From the NCBI RefSeq assembly GCF_036227565.1, contig NZ_CP109460.1, positions 434,001 to 498,000 of the forward strand: DNA of 64,000 nt, read 5' to 3'. This document shows, piece after piece, positions 26,441 to 34,448 of the stretch. How positions within the stretch are numbered: position 1 is the first letter of the stretch; every line of letters starts with the position of its first letter. A model generated the notes under the pieces. The model did not search any database. It had not been told where the DNA came from and saw nothing but the letters and a program-made list of their open reading frames with translations. The translations under genes and the position numbers were made by a program. Source of the DNA: Streptomyces sp. NBC_01454 (GTDB taxonomy: Bacteria; Actinomycetota; Actinomycetes; Streptomycetales; Streptomycetaceae).

Positions 26441-26487
26441 GTCGGTCCTCGAGGGTCGGTGGGAGCCGGGTCGGTGGTGGCCGCGGG

Positions 26488-27660
26488 TCAGGGCAGGGGC
26501 AGGTCGAGGGCGCGGGTGCCGCGCTTGATGAGCTCGTTGGCGATGATGAGGCGCTGGATCTCGGAGGTGCCCTCCCAGATGCGGTCCACCCGCAGTTCGC
26601 GGTAGAGCCGCTCGACCGGGTAGGAGCGGTCATAGCCCCGCCCGCCGAAGATCTGCACACAGCGGTCGATGACCCGCCCGGCCGCCTCACTCGCCGCGAG
26701 CTTGGCCGTCGAGGCCTTGGCGTGCAGGGTCTTGCGGTCGGTGTCGGGCCGGTCCGCCTCCCAGGCGACCTGGTGGGTGTAGGCCCGGTTGACCGCGATG
26801 TCGACCGCGCAGTCCGCCAGCATCCCCTGCACCAGCTGGAAGTCGGCGATCGGCGAGCCGAACTGGCGGCGCTGCACCGCCCAGTCCCGGGCGAGTTGCA
26901 GGGCCCGCTCCGCGGCCCCGGTCGTGCGGGCGGCGATCATCAGCCTTTCGTCGGTGAACCATTCCTTGGTCAGCTCGTAGCCGTTGCCGACACCGCCGAG
27001 GACGTCGTCGTCGGGCACGAAGACATCGGTGAAGGTGAATTCGGGGTGCCCGTTGACGGCGGAGTGCATGAACCGCGGGACCCGGGTCATCCGCACGCCC
27101 GGTGCCTGCTTGTCGACGAAGAAGAGCGTGGCCGCCCGCTCCGGTCCGGCGTCGGCCTGCACCAGCAGGAAGTCGGCGATGTCCCCACAGGTCACGAACC
27201 ACTTCTCGCCGTTCAGCAGCCAACCGCCGTCGGTACGGGTGGCGGTGCTGGTGCCCGAGGAGGGATCCGAGCCGGCGCCCGGTTCGGTCACCGCGAAGGC
27301 GTCGAAGCGCTCGCCGCGGATGACCGGGAGCAGATACTTCTCCCGCTGGGCCTCGGTCCCGTACACCAGCACGTTGGCGGGCCGCCAGGGGATGTCCCAC
27401 AGGCAGTTGGTGACCTTGCCGAATTCCTCCTCGACGATGACCTGGTCGAGCAGGGACAGGCCGGGGCCGCCCCACTTCTCGGGCATGTTCAGGGCGTAGA
27501 CACCGGCGTCGATGGCGGCCCGGGTCAGCTCGCGGACGGTGTCGGCCGGCAGCGGCCCGCCGGCCTCCTCGGCCTGGTCCTCGTACGGGTACAGCAGCGC
27601 GGTGTACGCGGCGGCGCGGGCCTTGAGGTCGGCCTGTCGGGGGGTGTAGCGGAAGTCCAT
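26488..27660 (-). CDS. Acyl-CoA dehydrogenase (copy 2)
   Basis: A 390-residue acyl-CoA dehydrogenase, same length and layout as copy 1: YTPRQADLKARAAAY start, FAVTEPGAGSDPSSG, RRQFGSPIADFQLVQGMLAD, FGGRGYDRSYPVERLYRE, WEGTSEIQR. The N-terminal 230 residues differ considerably from copy 1 while parts of the C-terminal half are near identical. The pair may form a heteromer or act on successive substrates. The ribosome site GGAGG precedes the ATG at 27660. It lies 34 bp after the acyl-CoA synthetase gene. Confidence 0.92.
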   Translation of the reverse strand: MDFRYTPRQADLKARAAAYTALLYPYEDQAEEAGGPLPADTVRELTRAAIDAGVYALNMPEKWGGPGLSLLDQVIVEEEFGKVTNCLWDIPWRPANVLVYGTEAQREKYLLPVIRGERFDAFAVTEPGAGSDPSSGTSTATRTDGGWLLNGEKWFVTCGDIADFLLVQADAGPERAATLFFVDKQAPGVRMTRVPRFMHSAVNGHPEFTFTDVFVPDDDVLGGVGNGYELTKEWFTDERLMIAARTTGAAERALQLARDWAVQRRQFGSPIADFQLVQGMLADCAVDIAVNRAYTHQVAWEADRPDTDRKTLHAKASTAKLAASEAAGRVIDRCVQIFGGRGYDRSYPVERLYRELRVDRIWEGTSEIQRLIIANELIKRGTRALDLPLP

Positions 27661-27693
27661 GGTGTCCTCCGGGACGGCGGGCGGAGCGGGGCG

Positions 27694-29781
27694 TCAGGCC
27701 GGTACGGCGCGGGCATCGAGGGCGAGGGCCCCGTCCGGGCGGACGAGCAGCGGATTGATCTCGATCTCCGCGATCTCGGGGTGGGCGGCGGCGAGCGTGG
27801 TGATGCGCTCGATGACGGCTGCCGCGGCGGCCACGTCGACCGCGGGGCGGCCGCGTACGCCCTTGAGGAGCGCGGCGGTCCGCAGCCCCGCCAGCAGCTG
27901 TGCGGCGCGGTCCGCGGGAACGGGTGCCAGGGCGAACGCGACGTCGTGCAGCGCCTCGGTGAGCACGCCGCCCAGCCCGACCATGGCGACCGGCCCGAAC
28001 CGGGGGTCACGGTTGACCCCCACGATCAGTTCGACGCCGTCCGTCAGATCGGCCATCGCCTCGACGGAGTAGGAGGCGGCGCCGAGCCGGGCGTGCATCT
28101 CGCGGTGGGCGGCGACCAGCGCGTCCCGGTCGGGCAGTTTCAGGGCGACCCCGCCGGCGTCGGACTTGTGCAGGAGGTGCAGCGCCTTGAGGACGTACGG
28201 CCCGGGGAACTCCGCGGCGGCGGCCAGCAGTCCGGCCTCGTCGGTGATCTCACGGGCCTCGGGGAACGGCACTCCGGCGGCGGTCAGCAGCGTGCGCAGG
28301 CCGTGGTAGCCGGTGTCGCGCAGCGGGGGCGCGGCCGGCGGCAGCGGGTGCACGCCCCGCGGGCCGGCCGCCTCGGGCACGGACATGGCCGCCAGCGCCC
28401 GGGCCGCGTCCTCGGTGGCGGCGAACACCGGTATGCCCGCCTCGGCCAGCGTCCGGCAGCTGGGTGCGTCGGGGAACATCGACTGGACCACCAGGGGTTT
28501 GGCGTGCCGCGCGGCGTGGCCGGCCATCTGGTGTGCCGTCTCCAGCTCGCCGGCGGCGAGCGCGCTGCCGCCGCCGGCGGTGCCGCTCTCGGCGAGCGGT
28601 CCGCCCAGGCCGCCGGTCGCCGCGGAGTAACCGCCGAAGTACCCGGTCAACAGGACGGCGTCGACCTCGTCCAGGGCGAGCAGGGCGCCGACGGTGTCAC
28701 CGTAGGAGTGGGGGTTCTGCTCCCCCATGCCGGCCAGGTCGACGGGGTTGCGTACCGCGGACTGTTCCCACAGCAGGGTGGTGAGCTTCTCCTGGGCGGC
28801 GGCACCGAGTTCGGGGACGGTGAGTCCGGCGGATTCGGCGGCGTCGGCGGCGATGGCTCCGTGGCCGCCGCCGTCCGTGCAGACCGCGGTGCGGCCGCGG
28901 CCGGCGCGCGGCGTGCCGTTCAGCGCGGCGAGCACGACGGTCATCTCATGCGGGGTGGCGACCAGTTCGACGCCCGCGTCGCGGCAGGCGGCGGCCACGA
29001 CATCGGCCGAGGTGGTCAGGGCGCCGGTGTGCGACTGGGCGCTGCGCGCGGAGGCGGTGCCGCGCCCGGCCGTGAGCAGGACCACCGGTTTGCCGGCCGT
29101 GGCGGCCGCCTCGGCGAAGGCGCGGCCGTCGCCGAAGTCCTCCGCGTAGACGGCGATGGCCCGGGTGGCGTCGTGCCGGGCGGCGTCCTCGACGAGGTCG
29201 ACGAGGGTGACGTCGGCCTGGTTGCCCAGCGAGACGAAGCGGGAGAAGCCCAGGCCGTGCGGGGCGCAGCGGAGCTGGAGTTCGAGGGCGAGGTTGCCGC
29301 TCTGGCTGAGCAGGGCGATCCCGCCGGACGCGAAGCGGTCCGAGGCGAGGTACAGCTGGGTGGTGTTGTCGGCGATGCCGAGGCAGTTGGGGCCGACGAG
29401 GACGGCGCCGGCGGCGCGGACCTTTGCGGCCAGGGCCTGTTGGCGGGCGAGTCCCGGCGGACCGGTCTCGGCGAAGCCGGCGGTGATGCCGACGATGGCG
29501 CGGGCGCCGCAGGCCAGCGCGTCGTCGACGGCGGTCTCGAAGCCGTTGCCCGGTACGGAGATCACGACCAGTTCGACGGGTTCGCCGATCTCGGCGAGGG
29601 AGGTGGCCGCGGTGCGCCCCAGGACCGTGCCGCCCCGTCGGTTGACGAGGTGGACGGGGCGGCGGTCGGGGGCCCGTAGTGCCTGGGCGGCGACCGCGTG
29701 GCCGTACTTGGCCGGGTCGTTGCTGGCACCGACCACTGCGACCGACTTCGGGTCGAACAGGGTCGACAGATCACGTCCCAT
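27694..29781 (-). CDS. ADP-forming acyl-CoA synthetase-like protein (fused alpha-beta)
   Basis: A 695-residue fusion of the NDP-forming acyl-CoA synthetase alpha and beta parts. Residues about 1-130 are the CoA-binding domain (STLFDPKSVAVVGASNDPAK). A succinyl-CoA-ligase-like flavodoxin domain follows (LLSQSGNLALE ... SHTGALTTSADV, with the phosphohistidine-bearing SHTGAL). The C-terminus is an ATP-grasp domain (EFPGPYVLKALHLLHKSDAGGV ... EIEINPLLV). It should make an acyl-CoA from a free acid using ATP. ATG at 29781, GAGAGGTG upstream, 2 bp after the ferredoxin stop. Confidence 0.88.
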   Translation of the reverse strand: MGRDLSTLFDPKSVAVVGASNDPAKYGHAVAAQALRAPDRRPVHLVNRRGGTVLGRTAATSLAEIGEPVELVVISVPGNGFETAVDDALACGARAIVGITAGFAETGPPGLARQQALAAKVRAAGAVLVGPNCLGIADNTTQLYLASDRFASGGIALLSQSGNLALELQLRCAPHGLGFSRFVSLGNQADVTLVDLVEDAARHDATRAIAVYAEDFGDGRAFAEAAATAGKPVVLLTAGRGTASARSAQSHTGALTTSADVVAAACRDAGVELVATPHEMTVVLAALNGTPRAGRGRTAVCTDGGGHGAIAADAAESAGLTVPELGAAAQEKLTTLLWEQSAVRNPVDLAGMGEQNPHSYGDTVGALLALDEVDAVLLTGYFGGYSAATGGLGGPLAESGTAGGGSALAAGELETAHQMAGHAARHAKPLVVQSMFPDAPSCRTLAEAGIPVFAATEDAARALAAMSVPEAAGPRGVHPLPPAAPPLRDTGYHGLRTLLTAAGVPFPEAREITDEAGLLAAAAEFPGPYVLKALHLLHKSDAGGVALKLPDRDALVAAHREMHARLGAASYSVEAMADLTDGVELIVGVNRDPRFGPVAMVGLGGVLTEALHDVAFALAPVPADRAAQLLAGLRTAALLKGVRGRPAVDVAAAAAVIERITTLAAAHPEIAEIEINPLLVRPDGALALDARAVPA

Positions 29782-29783
29782 GG

Positions 29784-29975
29784 TCACCTCTCCAGGCGGA
29801 GCGCGGAGTTGGGGCAGGCTTCGGCGGCGGCCCGGGCGGCGTCCTCGGAGGTGCCCGGTGCGGGGTCGGCGACGACGGAGGCGTAGCCGAACTCGTCGAG
29901 GTCGACGAGGTCCGGCGCGGGTTCCTGGCACAGGCCGTAGCCCTGGCAGCGGGTGGGGTCGAGGCGGAGTTTCAC
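29784..29975 (-). CDS. Ferredoxin, [3Fe-4S] type
   Basis: A 63-residue ferredoxin of the kind that serves P450s and Rieske oxygenases in actinomycetes. Three cluster cysteines are visible (C10 and C16 in CQGYGLC, C54 in ACP), consistent with a [3Fe-4S] cluster. GTG start at 29975 with AAAGGAC upstream. It sits between the NuoF-like flavoprotein and the acyl-CoA synthetase in one operon and is divergent from the Rieske oxygenase, so it is a likely electron carrier to it (inference). Confidence 0.9.
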   Translation of the reverse strand: MKLRLDPTRCQGYGLCQEPAPDLVDLDEFGYASVVADPAPGTSEDAARAAAEACPNSALRLER

Positions 29976-29988
29976 GGGGGGCGTCCTT

Positions 29989-31269
29989 TCAGCGGGGGCA
30001 GGGGGCGGAGCGCGGGCGGGGCACGGTGCGGACGGCGACGGCCGGGACGGCCACGGTCAGCGCGGCGGCGGGCGCCGCGCAGGCGGGGCAGGGGGCGTCG
30101 AGGTGGGAGCGGACGAGGTGGGGGAAGACCTGCAGGAGGCTGCGGGCGGTGCCCGCCGCGGCGTCCAGCAGTCCGCAGGCGCCGCGGCCGGGCAGTGCGG
30201 TGACCCGGCGGTGCAGCCGTGAGACCAGGCCGGGGGCGGCCGTGCCGGTGGTCAGGGAGCCGACCTCGTCGCGGATCGAGCCGGTGCCGGTGACGCAGAT
30301 GCCGCACTGCCGTGCGCTCTCGGCGGCGAGGTGGGCGAGGGCGGCGGAGGCGAGGGACACCGGGCACTCGTCGGGCCCGAGGAAGCGGATCGCCCCGCAG
30401 CCCAGGGCCGTGCCCGCGGTGGTGAGGGTGTCGGGGTCCAGTGCGAGGTCGAGGAAGTGCGGTCCGATCAGCCCGCCGAACAGCCCGCCCATGAGGACGC
30501 CGGCCGGCTCGGGGGTGCCCTGGGCCCGGGCGAGGGTGCGCAGGGTGCGGCCGTAGGACACCTCGGCGAGCAGGGAGTCGGTGCCGGCGCCGGCGCCGGC
30601 GAGCGTCACCAGGGTGCTGCGCGCGGTGTGATGGCGCCCGTCCGGCCGGGCGGCGATGAGCGCGATCCGGGCCAGGGTCTCGACGTTGGCGACGAGGGTG
30701 GGGGCACCGTCGACGCCCTCCTCGTAAGGGCGGGGCGGTTTGGCGGTGGGGAGGGCGGGGCCGCCGTTGATCCGCCGGACCACCGCGGACTCCTCCCCGG
30801 CGACGTAGGTGTGGGCCGTCTCGACGACCTCCACCGGCAGCAGCGGCGGCCGCTCGGCGAGCGCGCGGCGCACCCGTTCGCCCGCCGTGGCGTCGGAGAG
30901 GTACACATAGCCGCGCCGGGCACCGGTGATCTCGGCGGCCCGCAGCAGTCCGTCCAGGACCAGGTGCGGCCGGGCCCGCAGCAGCCAGCGGTCCTTGACC
31001 GAGCCGGGCTCGCCCTCCTCGCCGTTGGCCACGACGACGGGGGGCTCCCCGGCGTCGCGGACGGCGCGCAGCTTGCGCGCGGTGGGGTAGCCGGCGCCGC
31101 CGCGGCCGCGTAGCCCGGCGGCCTCGACGCGGGCGAGCAGCTCGGCCGCTCCGGTCCTCGCGCGGTAGCCGCCGGTGGCCTCGTACGCCGCGGCGTCCTC
31201 GGTGACGCCCGGCGCGGCGCCGAGCACTCCGGGGGTCTCCCGGGGTGTCAGGGAGTCGATCCGGGTCAT
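29989..31269 (-). CDS. NuoF-like NAD(P)H:FMN oxidoreductase, possible ferredoxin reductase
   Basis: A 426-residue homologue of the 51-kDa complex I subunit. FMN/NADH motifs are intact: GRGGAGYPTARK (about 53-64), NGEEGEPGSVKDR, YVAGEESAVVRRI and VANVETLARI. The C-terminal iron-sulfur region reads ESARQCGIC (about 316-324) where NuoF has ESCGxCxPC, so the first cluster Cys is Ala; a later GACGLLDAA supplies the distant Cys. A cluster is therefore uncertain. Last residues include a CPAC pair. No other complex I genes are near, so it probably passes electrons from NADH to the adjacent ferredoxin. Start overlaps the upstream stop by 4 nt. Confidence 0.82.
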   Translation of the reverse strand: MTRIDSLTPRETPGVLGAAPGVTEDAAAYEATGGYRARTGAAELLARVEAAGLRGRGGAGYPTARKLRAVRDAGEPPVVVANGEEGEPGSVKDRWLLRARPHLVLDGLLRAAEITGARRGYVYLSDATAGERVRRALAERPPLLPVEVVETAHTYVAGEESAVVRRINGGPALPTAKPPRPYEEGVDGAPTLVANVETLARIALIAARPDGRHHTARSTLVTLAGAGAGTDSLLAEVSYGRTLRTLARAQGTPEPAGVLMGGLFGGLIGPHFLDLALDPDTLTTAGTALGCGAIRFLGPDECPVSLASAALAHLAAESARQCGICVTGTGSIRDEVGSLTTGTAAPGLVSRLHRRVTALPGRGACGLLDAAAGTARSLLQVFPHLVRSHLDAPCPACAAPAAALTVAVPAVAVRTVPRPRSAPCPR

Positions 31270-31676
31270 TCTCGGTCTCCGTCCGATGGGGCGGTGCGCA
31301 GGGTGCGCACCGCGCTTTCCAGGGCTCTGCGGTCCGCGGCCGTCCGGCCGTAGCCCCTTCCGGGCAGGCCGATCAGCATGCGGTGGTGGTCGAGCACGAC
31401 CTCGGCCGCGCGGAGTGCGGCCCGCCGGTCACCGGGCCGGGCGCCGCCGGCGACGGCCGTCACCAGGCCGGTCACCTCGGCGAGATAGCGGAGCCAGCGC
31501 TGCTCGGTGCCGTGCAGGATCAGCCGCTCGACGCGGTGCCGCTCGGCCGTGGCCGCTTCGGCGGACGTGTGGGTCACCTCCCCCGCGCCGGTGCGCAGGG
31601 CCGCGACGGTGGCGGGCAGCTCGCGCTCCGGTTCGGGGGTGAGCCCGAGCCAGACCAGGCTCCGACGACCGCTCAT
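31266..31676 (-). CDS. Conserved small protein of unknown function
   Basis: A 136-residue soluble, helix-rich, Arg/Ala-rich protein. I recognise no domain. It is the first gene of the leftward operon, overlaps the NuoF-like gene by 4 nt and has a GGAGG site at the ATG (31676), so it is a real gene. Its fixed position next to the flavoprotein suggests an accessory role. Confidence 0.7.
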   Translation of the reverse strand: MSGRRSLVWLGLTPEPERELPATVAALRTGAGEVTHTSAEAATAERHRVERLILHGTEQRWLRYLAEVTGLVTAVAGGARPGDRRAALRAAEVVLDHHRMLIGLPGRGYGRTAADRRALESAVRTLRTAPSDGDRE

Positions 31677-31851
31677 GCGTGCCTCCGGGGAGAGGGTGGG
31701 GTGCCGGCGCCGTGCCCACGGCCGGGGCGGCCGGGTACGGCGCTGCCGTGGCGCGGTGCCGTTGCGGCGCCCGGCCGGCGGATCGGGGTGTGGGGGGTCG
31801 CTCGCGTCCGGGATCCGTGCGGCGGAGCACCGGAGCGGCGCCGCCACTAGA

Positions 31852-31871
31852 CTAACTAATCAATTAGTCAG
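31852..31871. promoter_or_regulatory. Operator copy 1
   Basis: CTAACTAATCAATTAGTCAG contains ACTAAT-CA-ATTAGT. It matches copy 2 at 17 of 20 positions and lies just upstream of the -35 box of the rightward promoter, overlapping the predicted leftward promoter. A TetR-type dimer site is likely. Confidence 0.72.
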
Positions 31872-31881
31872 GACACAAGTC

Positions 31882-31910
31882 TTGACTTCGCCGACACACG
31901 CCAGCAATCT
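31882..31910 (+). promoter_or_regulatory. Promoter of the Rieske operon
   Basis: TTGACT, a 17-bp spacer and CAATCT. Operator copy 2 begins within the -10 box and covers the expected start site, so bound repressor would block transcription. Confidence 0.65.
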
Positions 31911-31928
31911 GACTGACCAATTAGTCAG
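31909..31928. promoter_or_regulatory. Operator copy 2
   Basis: CTGACTGACCAATTAGTCAG; 57 bp centre to centre from copy 1. Outer arms CTGACT/AGTCAG are symmetric. It overlaps the -10/+1 region of the Rieske promoter. Confidence 0.72.
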
Positions 31929-32016
31929 CACGGGATTCCGGCACGCCGGTACGGGCCGTTCACCTCGCCCGCCACCGCCTCGACCCCTCACCCGTGCGGC
32001 ATGGAGGAGTGACCCG

Positions 32017-33168
32017 ATGCGCCCCGAAGCCACCACGACGGTCCCCGGACAGGGCACCCCCGGGCAGGCCCTGTCCGCCCGTTACTACACCGACCCGGCT
32101 CTGGTCGCCGCCGAGACGCAGCACATCTTCGCCAGGTCCTGGCAGCTCGTGTGCCATGAATCCGATCTCCCCGGCCCCGGCGCGCGGCTCGCCGCCACCG
32201 TCGCCGACCGTGAGGTGCTGGTCGTGCGCACCGGGGACGGCACCCTCGCCGGACATCTCAATGTCTGCCGGCACCGCGGCACCCGCCTGGTCTCCGCGCC
32301 CGAACCGTCCGGCAAGGCCATCCGGTGCCCGTATCACGGCTGGACCTACAAGCTCGACGGACGGCTGGTCGGCGCCCCCGAGGCCCGTCAGATCCCCTGT
32401 CTGGACAAGCCGGCGCTCGGTCTCTTCCCGGTCCGGGTCGAGTCGTTCCTCGGGTTCGTCTTCGCCAACCTCGACCCGGACGCGGTGCCGCTGGCGGAAC
32501 AGTGCGCCGGACTGGCCGAGGCCGTCGGCCACTACGCGGGCGCCGACCTGGTGCCGGTGGGCCGCGGCCGCATCCACGATCTGGCCGGCGCCGAGGTGCA
32601 GCCGGCCAACTGGAAGGTCGCCGTCGACAACTACCTGGAGGGGTATCACGTCCCGGTCGCCCACCCCGGTCTGATGCGCCTGCTCGACTACCAGGGCTAC
32701 ACGTGCGAGACCGCCGGGTCCTACGCGCTCTTCGCCTCGCCGCTGCGGGACAAACCGTCCTCGAACTGGGCCGAGCGGCTCTACCAGCGTCTCGCCGCCC
32801 CCATGCCCGGGCTGCGGGAGACGGACCGGCGGGTCTGGCGGTACGCGGTGATCTACCCCAACACACTCATCGACTTCTACCCCGACCATGTGCTTGCCTG
32901 GACCGCCATACCGACGGCGGTCGACCGGGTCGCCGTCCCCGGCGCCTTCTACACCCGCCGCGGGACGAGTGCCCGCACCCGGCTCGCCCGGCGGCTCAAC
33001 ATCCACATCGGCTGGATCACCAATGACGAAGACGTCGCACTGGTGGCCCGGGTGCAAAAGGGCCTCGGCACACCGGGCTTCGAGCCGGGCCCGCTGTCCC
33101 GCCGGGAGGCCGCGGTCGGCTGGTTCGCCGACCGGATACGGAACGACCTCGGGGGCGCGATGCGCTGA
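32017..33168 (+). CDS. Rieske non-heme iron oxygenase, alpha subunit
   Basis: A 383-residue ring-hydroxylating-type oxygenase. The Rieske [2Fe-2S] ligands are C84-x-H86 (CRHRGT) and C104-x2-H107 (CPYHGW). The mononuclear iron site is in NYLEGYHVPVAHPGL (E208, H211, H216), with an acidic third ligand expected in the NDEDVALV region. Members that lack a ring substrate include carnitine and glycine betaine monooxygenases and N-demethylases, which fits the amine transporter and oxidase downstream. The ATG at 32017 has GGAGGAG. No reductase lies in this operon. Confidence 0.88.
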   Translation: MRPEATTTVPGQGTPGQALSARYYTDPALVAAETQHIFARSWQLVCHESDLPGPGARLAATVADREVLVVRTGDGTLAGHLNVCRHRGTRLVSAPEPSGKAIRCPYHGWTYKLDGRLVGAPEARQIPCLDKPALGLFPVRVESFLGFVFANLDPDAVPLAEQCAGLAEAVGHYAGADLVPVGRGRIHDLAGAEVQPANWKVAVDNYLEGYHVPVAHPGLMRLLDYQGYTCETAGSYALFASPLRDKPSSNWAERLYQRLAAPMPGLRETDRRVWRYAVIYPNTLIDFYPDHVLAWTAIPTAVDRVAVPGAFYTRRGTSARTRLARRLNIHIGWITNDEDVALVARVQKGLGTPGFEPGPLSRREAAVGWFADRIRNDLGGAMR

Positions 33169-33240
33169 CCCCTGCGGATGAGGCAGCTGTACCAGCCGTC
33201 CCCCTCGGCGCGCCGCCCCGTGCCACGGCTGTTGGTCCCG

Positions 33241-33262
33241 CACGGAGGACAGGGCCTCCGTG
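33241..33262 (+). promoter_or_regulatory. Hairpin between the Rieske and potD-like genes
   Basis: CACGGAGG-N6-CCTCCGTG, perfect 8-bp arms, in the 145-bp gap. It could be an attenuator or an mRNA-stabilising element that sets different levels for oxygenase and transporter. Confidence 0.45.
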
Positions 33263-33313
33263 TCCTCGTGACCCTGCCCTGGAACAGCGCTCCACCCCTA
33301 CGGAGAGGACCCC

Positions 33314-34447
33314 ATGTCCCCCGAGGAAACCCCACCCCCCTCCCGCCGTGCGGTGCTGCGTTCGGGCCTCGCCGCGGGCCTCGGCCTGGGCCTGGCCGGG
33401 TGCGGATTTCTGCCCGAGGACCGCAACGCCTTCGGCGACCCGGACCGGCCCATCGACGTCAAGGTCGACGGTGACCTGGTGTATTTCAACTGGGCGGATT
33501 TCGTCGACCCGGCCGTCTTCGACGGATTCGAGAAGGAATACGGCGTCAAGGTCATCCAGTCCAACTTCGACTCGATGGAGGGCATGGCCGCCAAGCTCAA
33601 CGCCGGCAACCGCTACGACATCATCTTCCCCACCGCGAAATGGGCCCAGCGCCTCGCCCAGGGAAGCCGGCTGCGCCGCATCGACCACTCCCGGCTGAAG
33701 CACCACGAGGCGGTGTTCGGCCACTACCGGTACTTCGCCGACCCCTGGTACGACCGCCGTTCGGCGCACACCGTCCCCTTCACCATGTACAAGACGGGCA
33801 TCGGCTGGCGGAAGGACCGGATCGGCGACGACCTGGCCGGCTCCTGGGACGACCTGTGGAACGACCGGGCCAGGCGCCAGGTCTTCGTCCTCGACGACCG
33901 CGACGAGGTGCTCGGGATGGCCGCGCTCAAGCTCGGCCTGGACCTGTGCACCACCGATGCGCACGACCTCGCCCGGATCACCGACACGCTGCAGAGCCTG
34001 CGCCCCCGGCTGCGCGGCTTCTCCAGCGACAGCTACAACAACCTGCTCAACGGCAACGCCACGATGACCCAGGCCTGGAGCGGCGACATGGCCGCGATGC
34101 TCGGGCAGGCCAAGGACCCCTCCGTGCTCGGCTTCGAAGTGGCGCGCGAGGGCGCACCGATCAACTCGGACTGTTACGCCATCCCCGCCAACGCCCGCCA
34201 CCCCGGCACGGCGATGCTCTTCATCGACTACATGCTCCGGCCGGCGAACGTACGCAAGAACGTCCAGTACATCGGCTACCCCATGCCGGTCCACGGCAGC
34301 GAGGACGTCTACGCCGCGCTCGTGCGGCCGTTCCCGCAGTGCCTGGTCTCCCCCGACGACCTCAAGGCCGACCTCTTCTTCCGCAATGCCTCACCCAAGG
34401 GCGAGCAGGCCCGCGATACCGCCTGGACCCACGTGAAAGCCGGCTGA
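33314..34447 (+). CDS. Polyamine-type ABC transporter substrate-binding lipoprotein (PotD-like)
   Basis: A 377-residue PotD/PotF-family binding protein. A twin-arginine-like n-region (SRRAVLRSGL) and the lipobox LAGC show a Tat-exported lipoprotein. The mature part begins with LVYFNWADFVDPAVFDGFEK and continues with the usual YDIIFPT and GDMAAM. The ligand is probably a polyamine or another amine. First of four transporter genes; 1 bp before the permease gene. Confidence 0.9.
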   Translation: MSPEETPPPSRRAVLRSGLAAGLGLGLAGCGFLPEDRNAFGDPDRPIDVKVDGDLVYFNWADFVDPAVFDGFEKEYGVKVIQSNFDSMEGMAAKLNAGNRYDIIFPTAKWAQRLAQGSRLRRIDHSRLKHHEAVFGHYRYFADPWYDRRSAHTVPFTMYKTGIGWRKDRIGDDLAGSWDDLWNDRARRQVFVLDDRDEVLGMAALKLGLDLCTTDAHDLARITDTLQSLRPRLRGFSSDSYNNLLNGNATMTQAWSGDMAAMLGQAKDPSVLGFEVAREGAPINSDCYAIPANARHPGTAMLFIDYMLRPANVRKNVQYIGYPMPVHGSEDVYAALVRPFPQCLVSPDDLKADLFFRNASPKGEQARDTAWTHVKAG

Positions 34448-34448
34448 C

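Larger units (their letters stand above)
31677..32016. other. Divergent control region of the catabolic cluster
   Basis: A 340-bp region between divergent operons. It holds two 20-bp operator copies and a good sigma-70-type promoter toward the Rieske gene (listed separately). The left 170 bp show nothing further. Confidence 0.7.

Noticed and set aside
26722..29679. 985-codon open frame antisense to the acyl-CoA synthetase and dehydrogenase genes
   Set aside because: It spans three real genes on the other strand and has the low-complexity composition of a codon-bias shadow.
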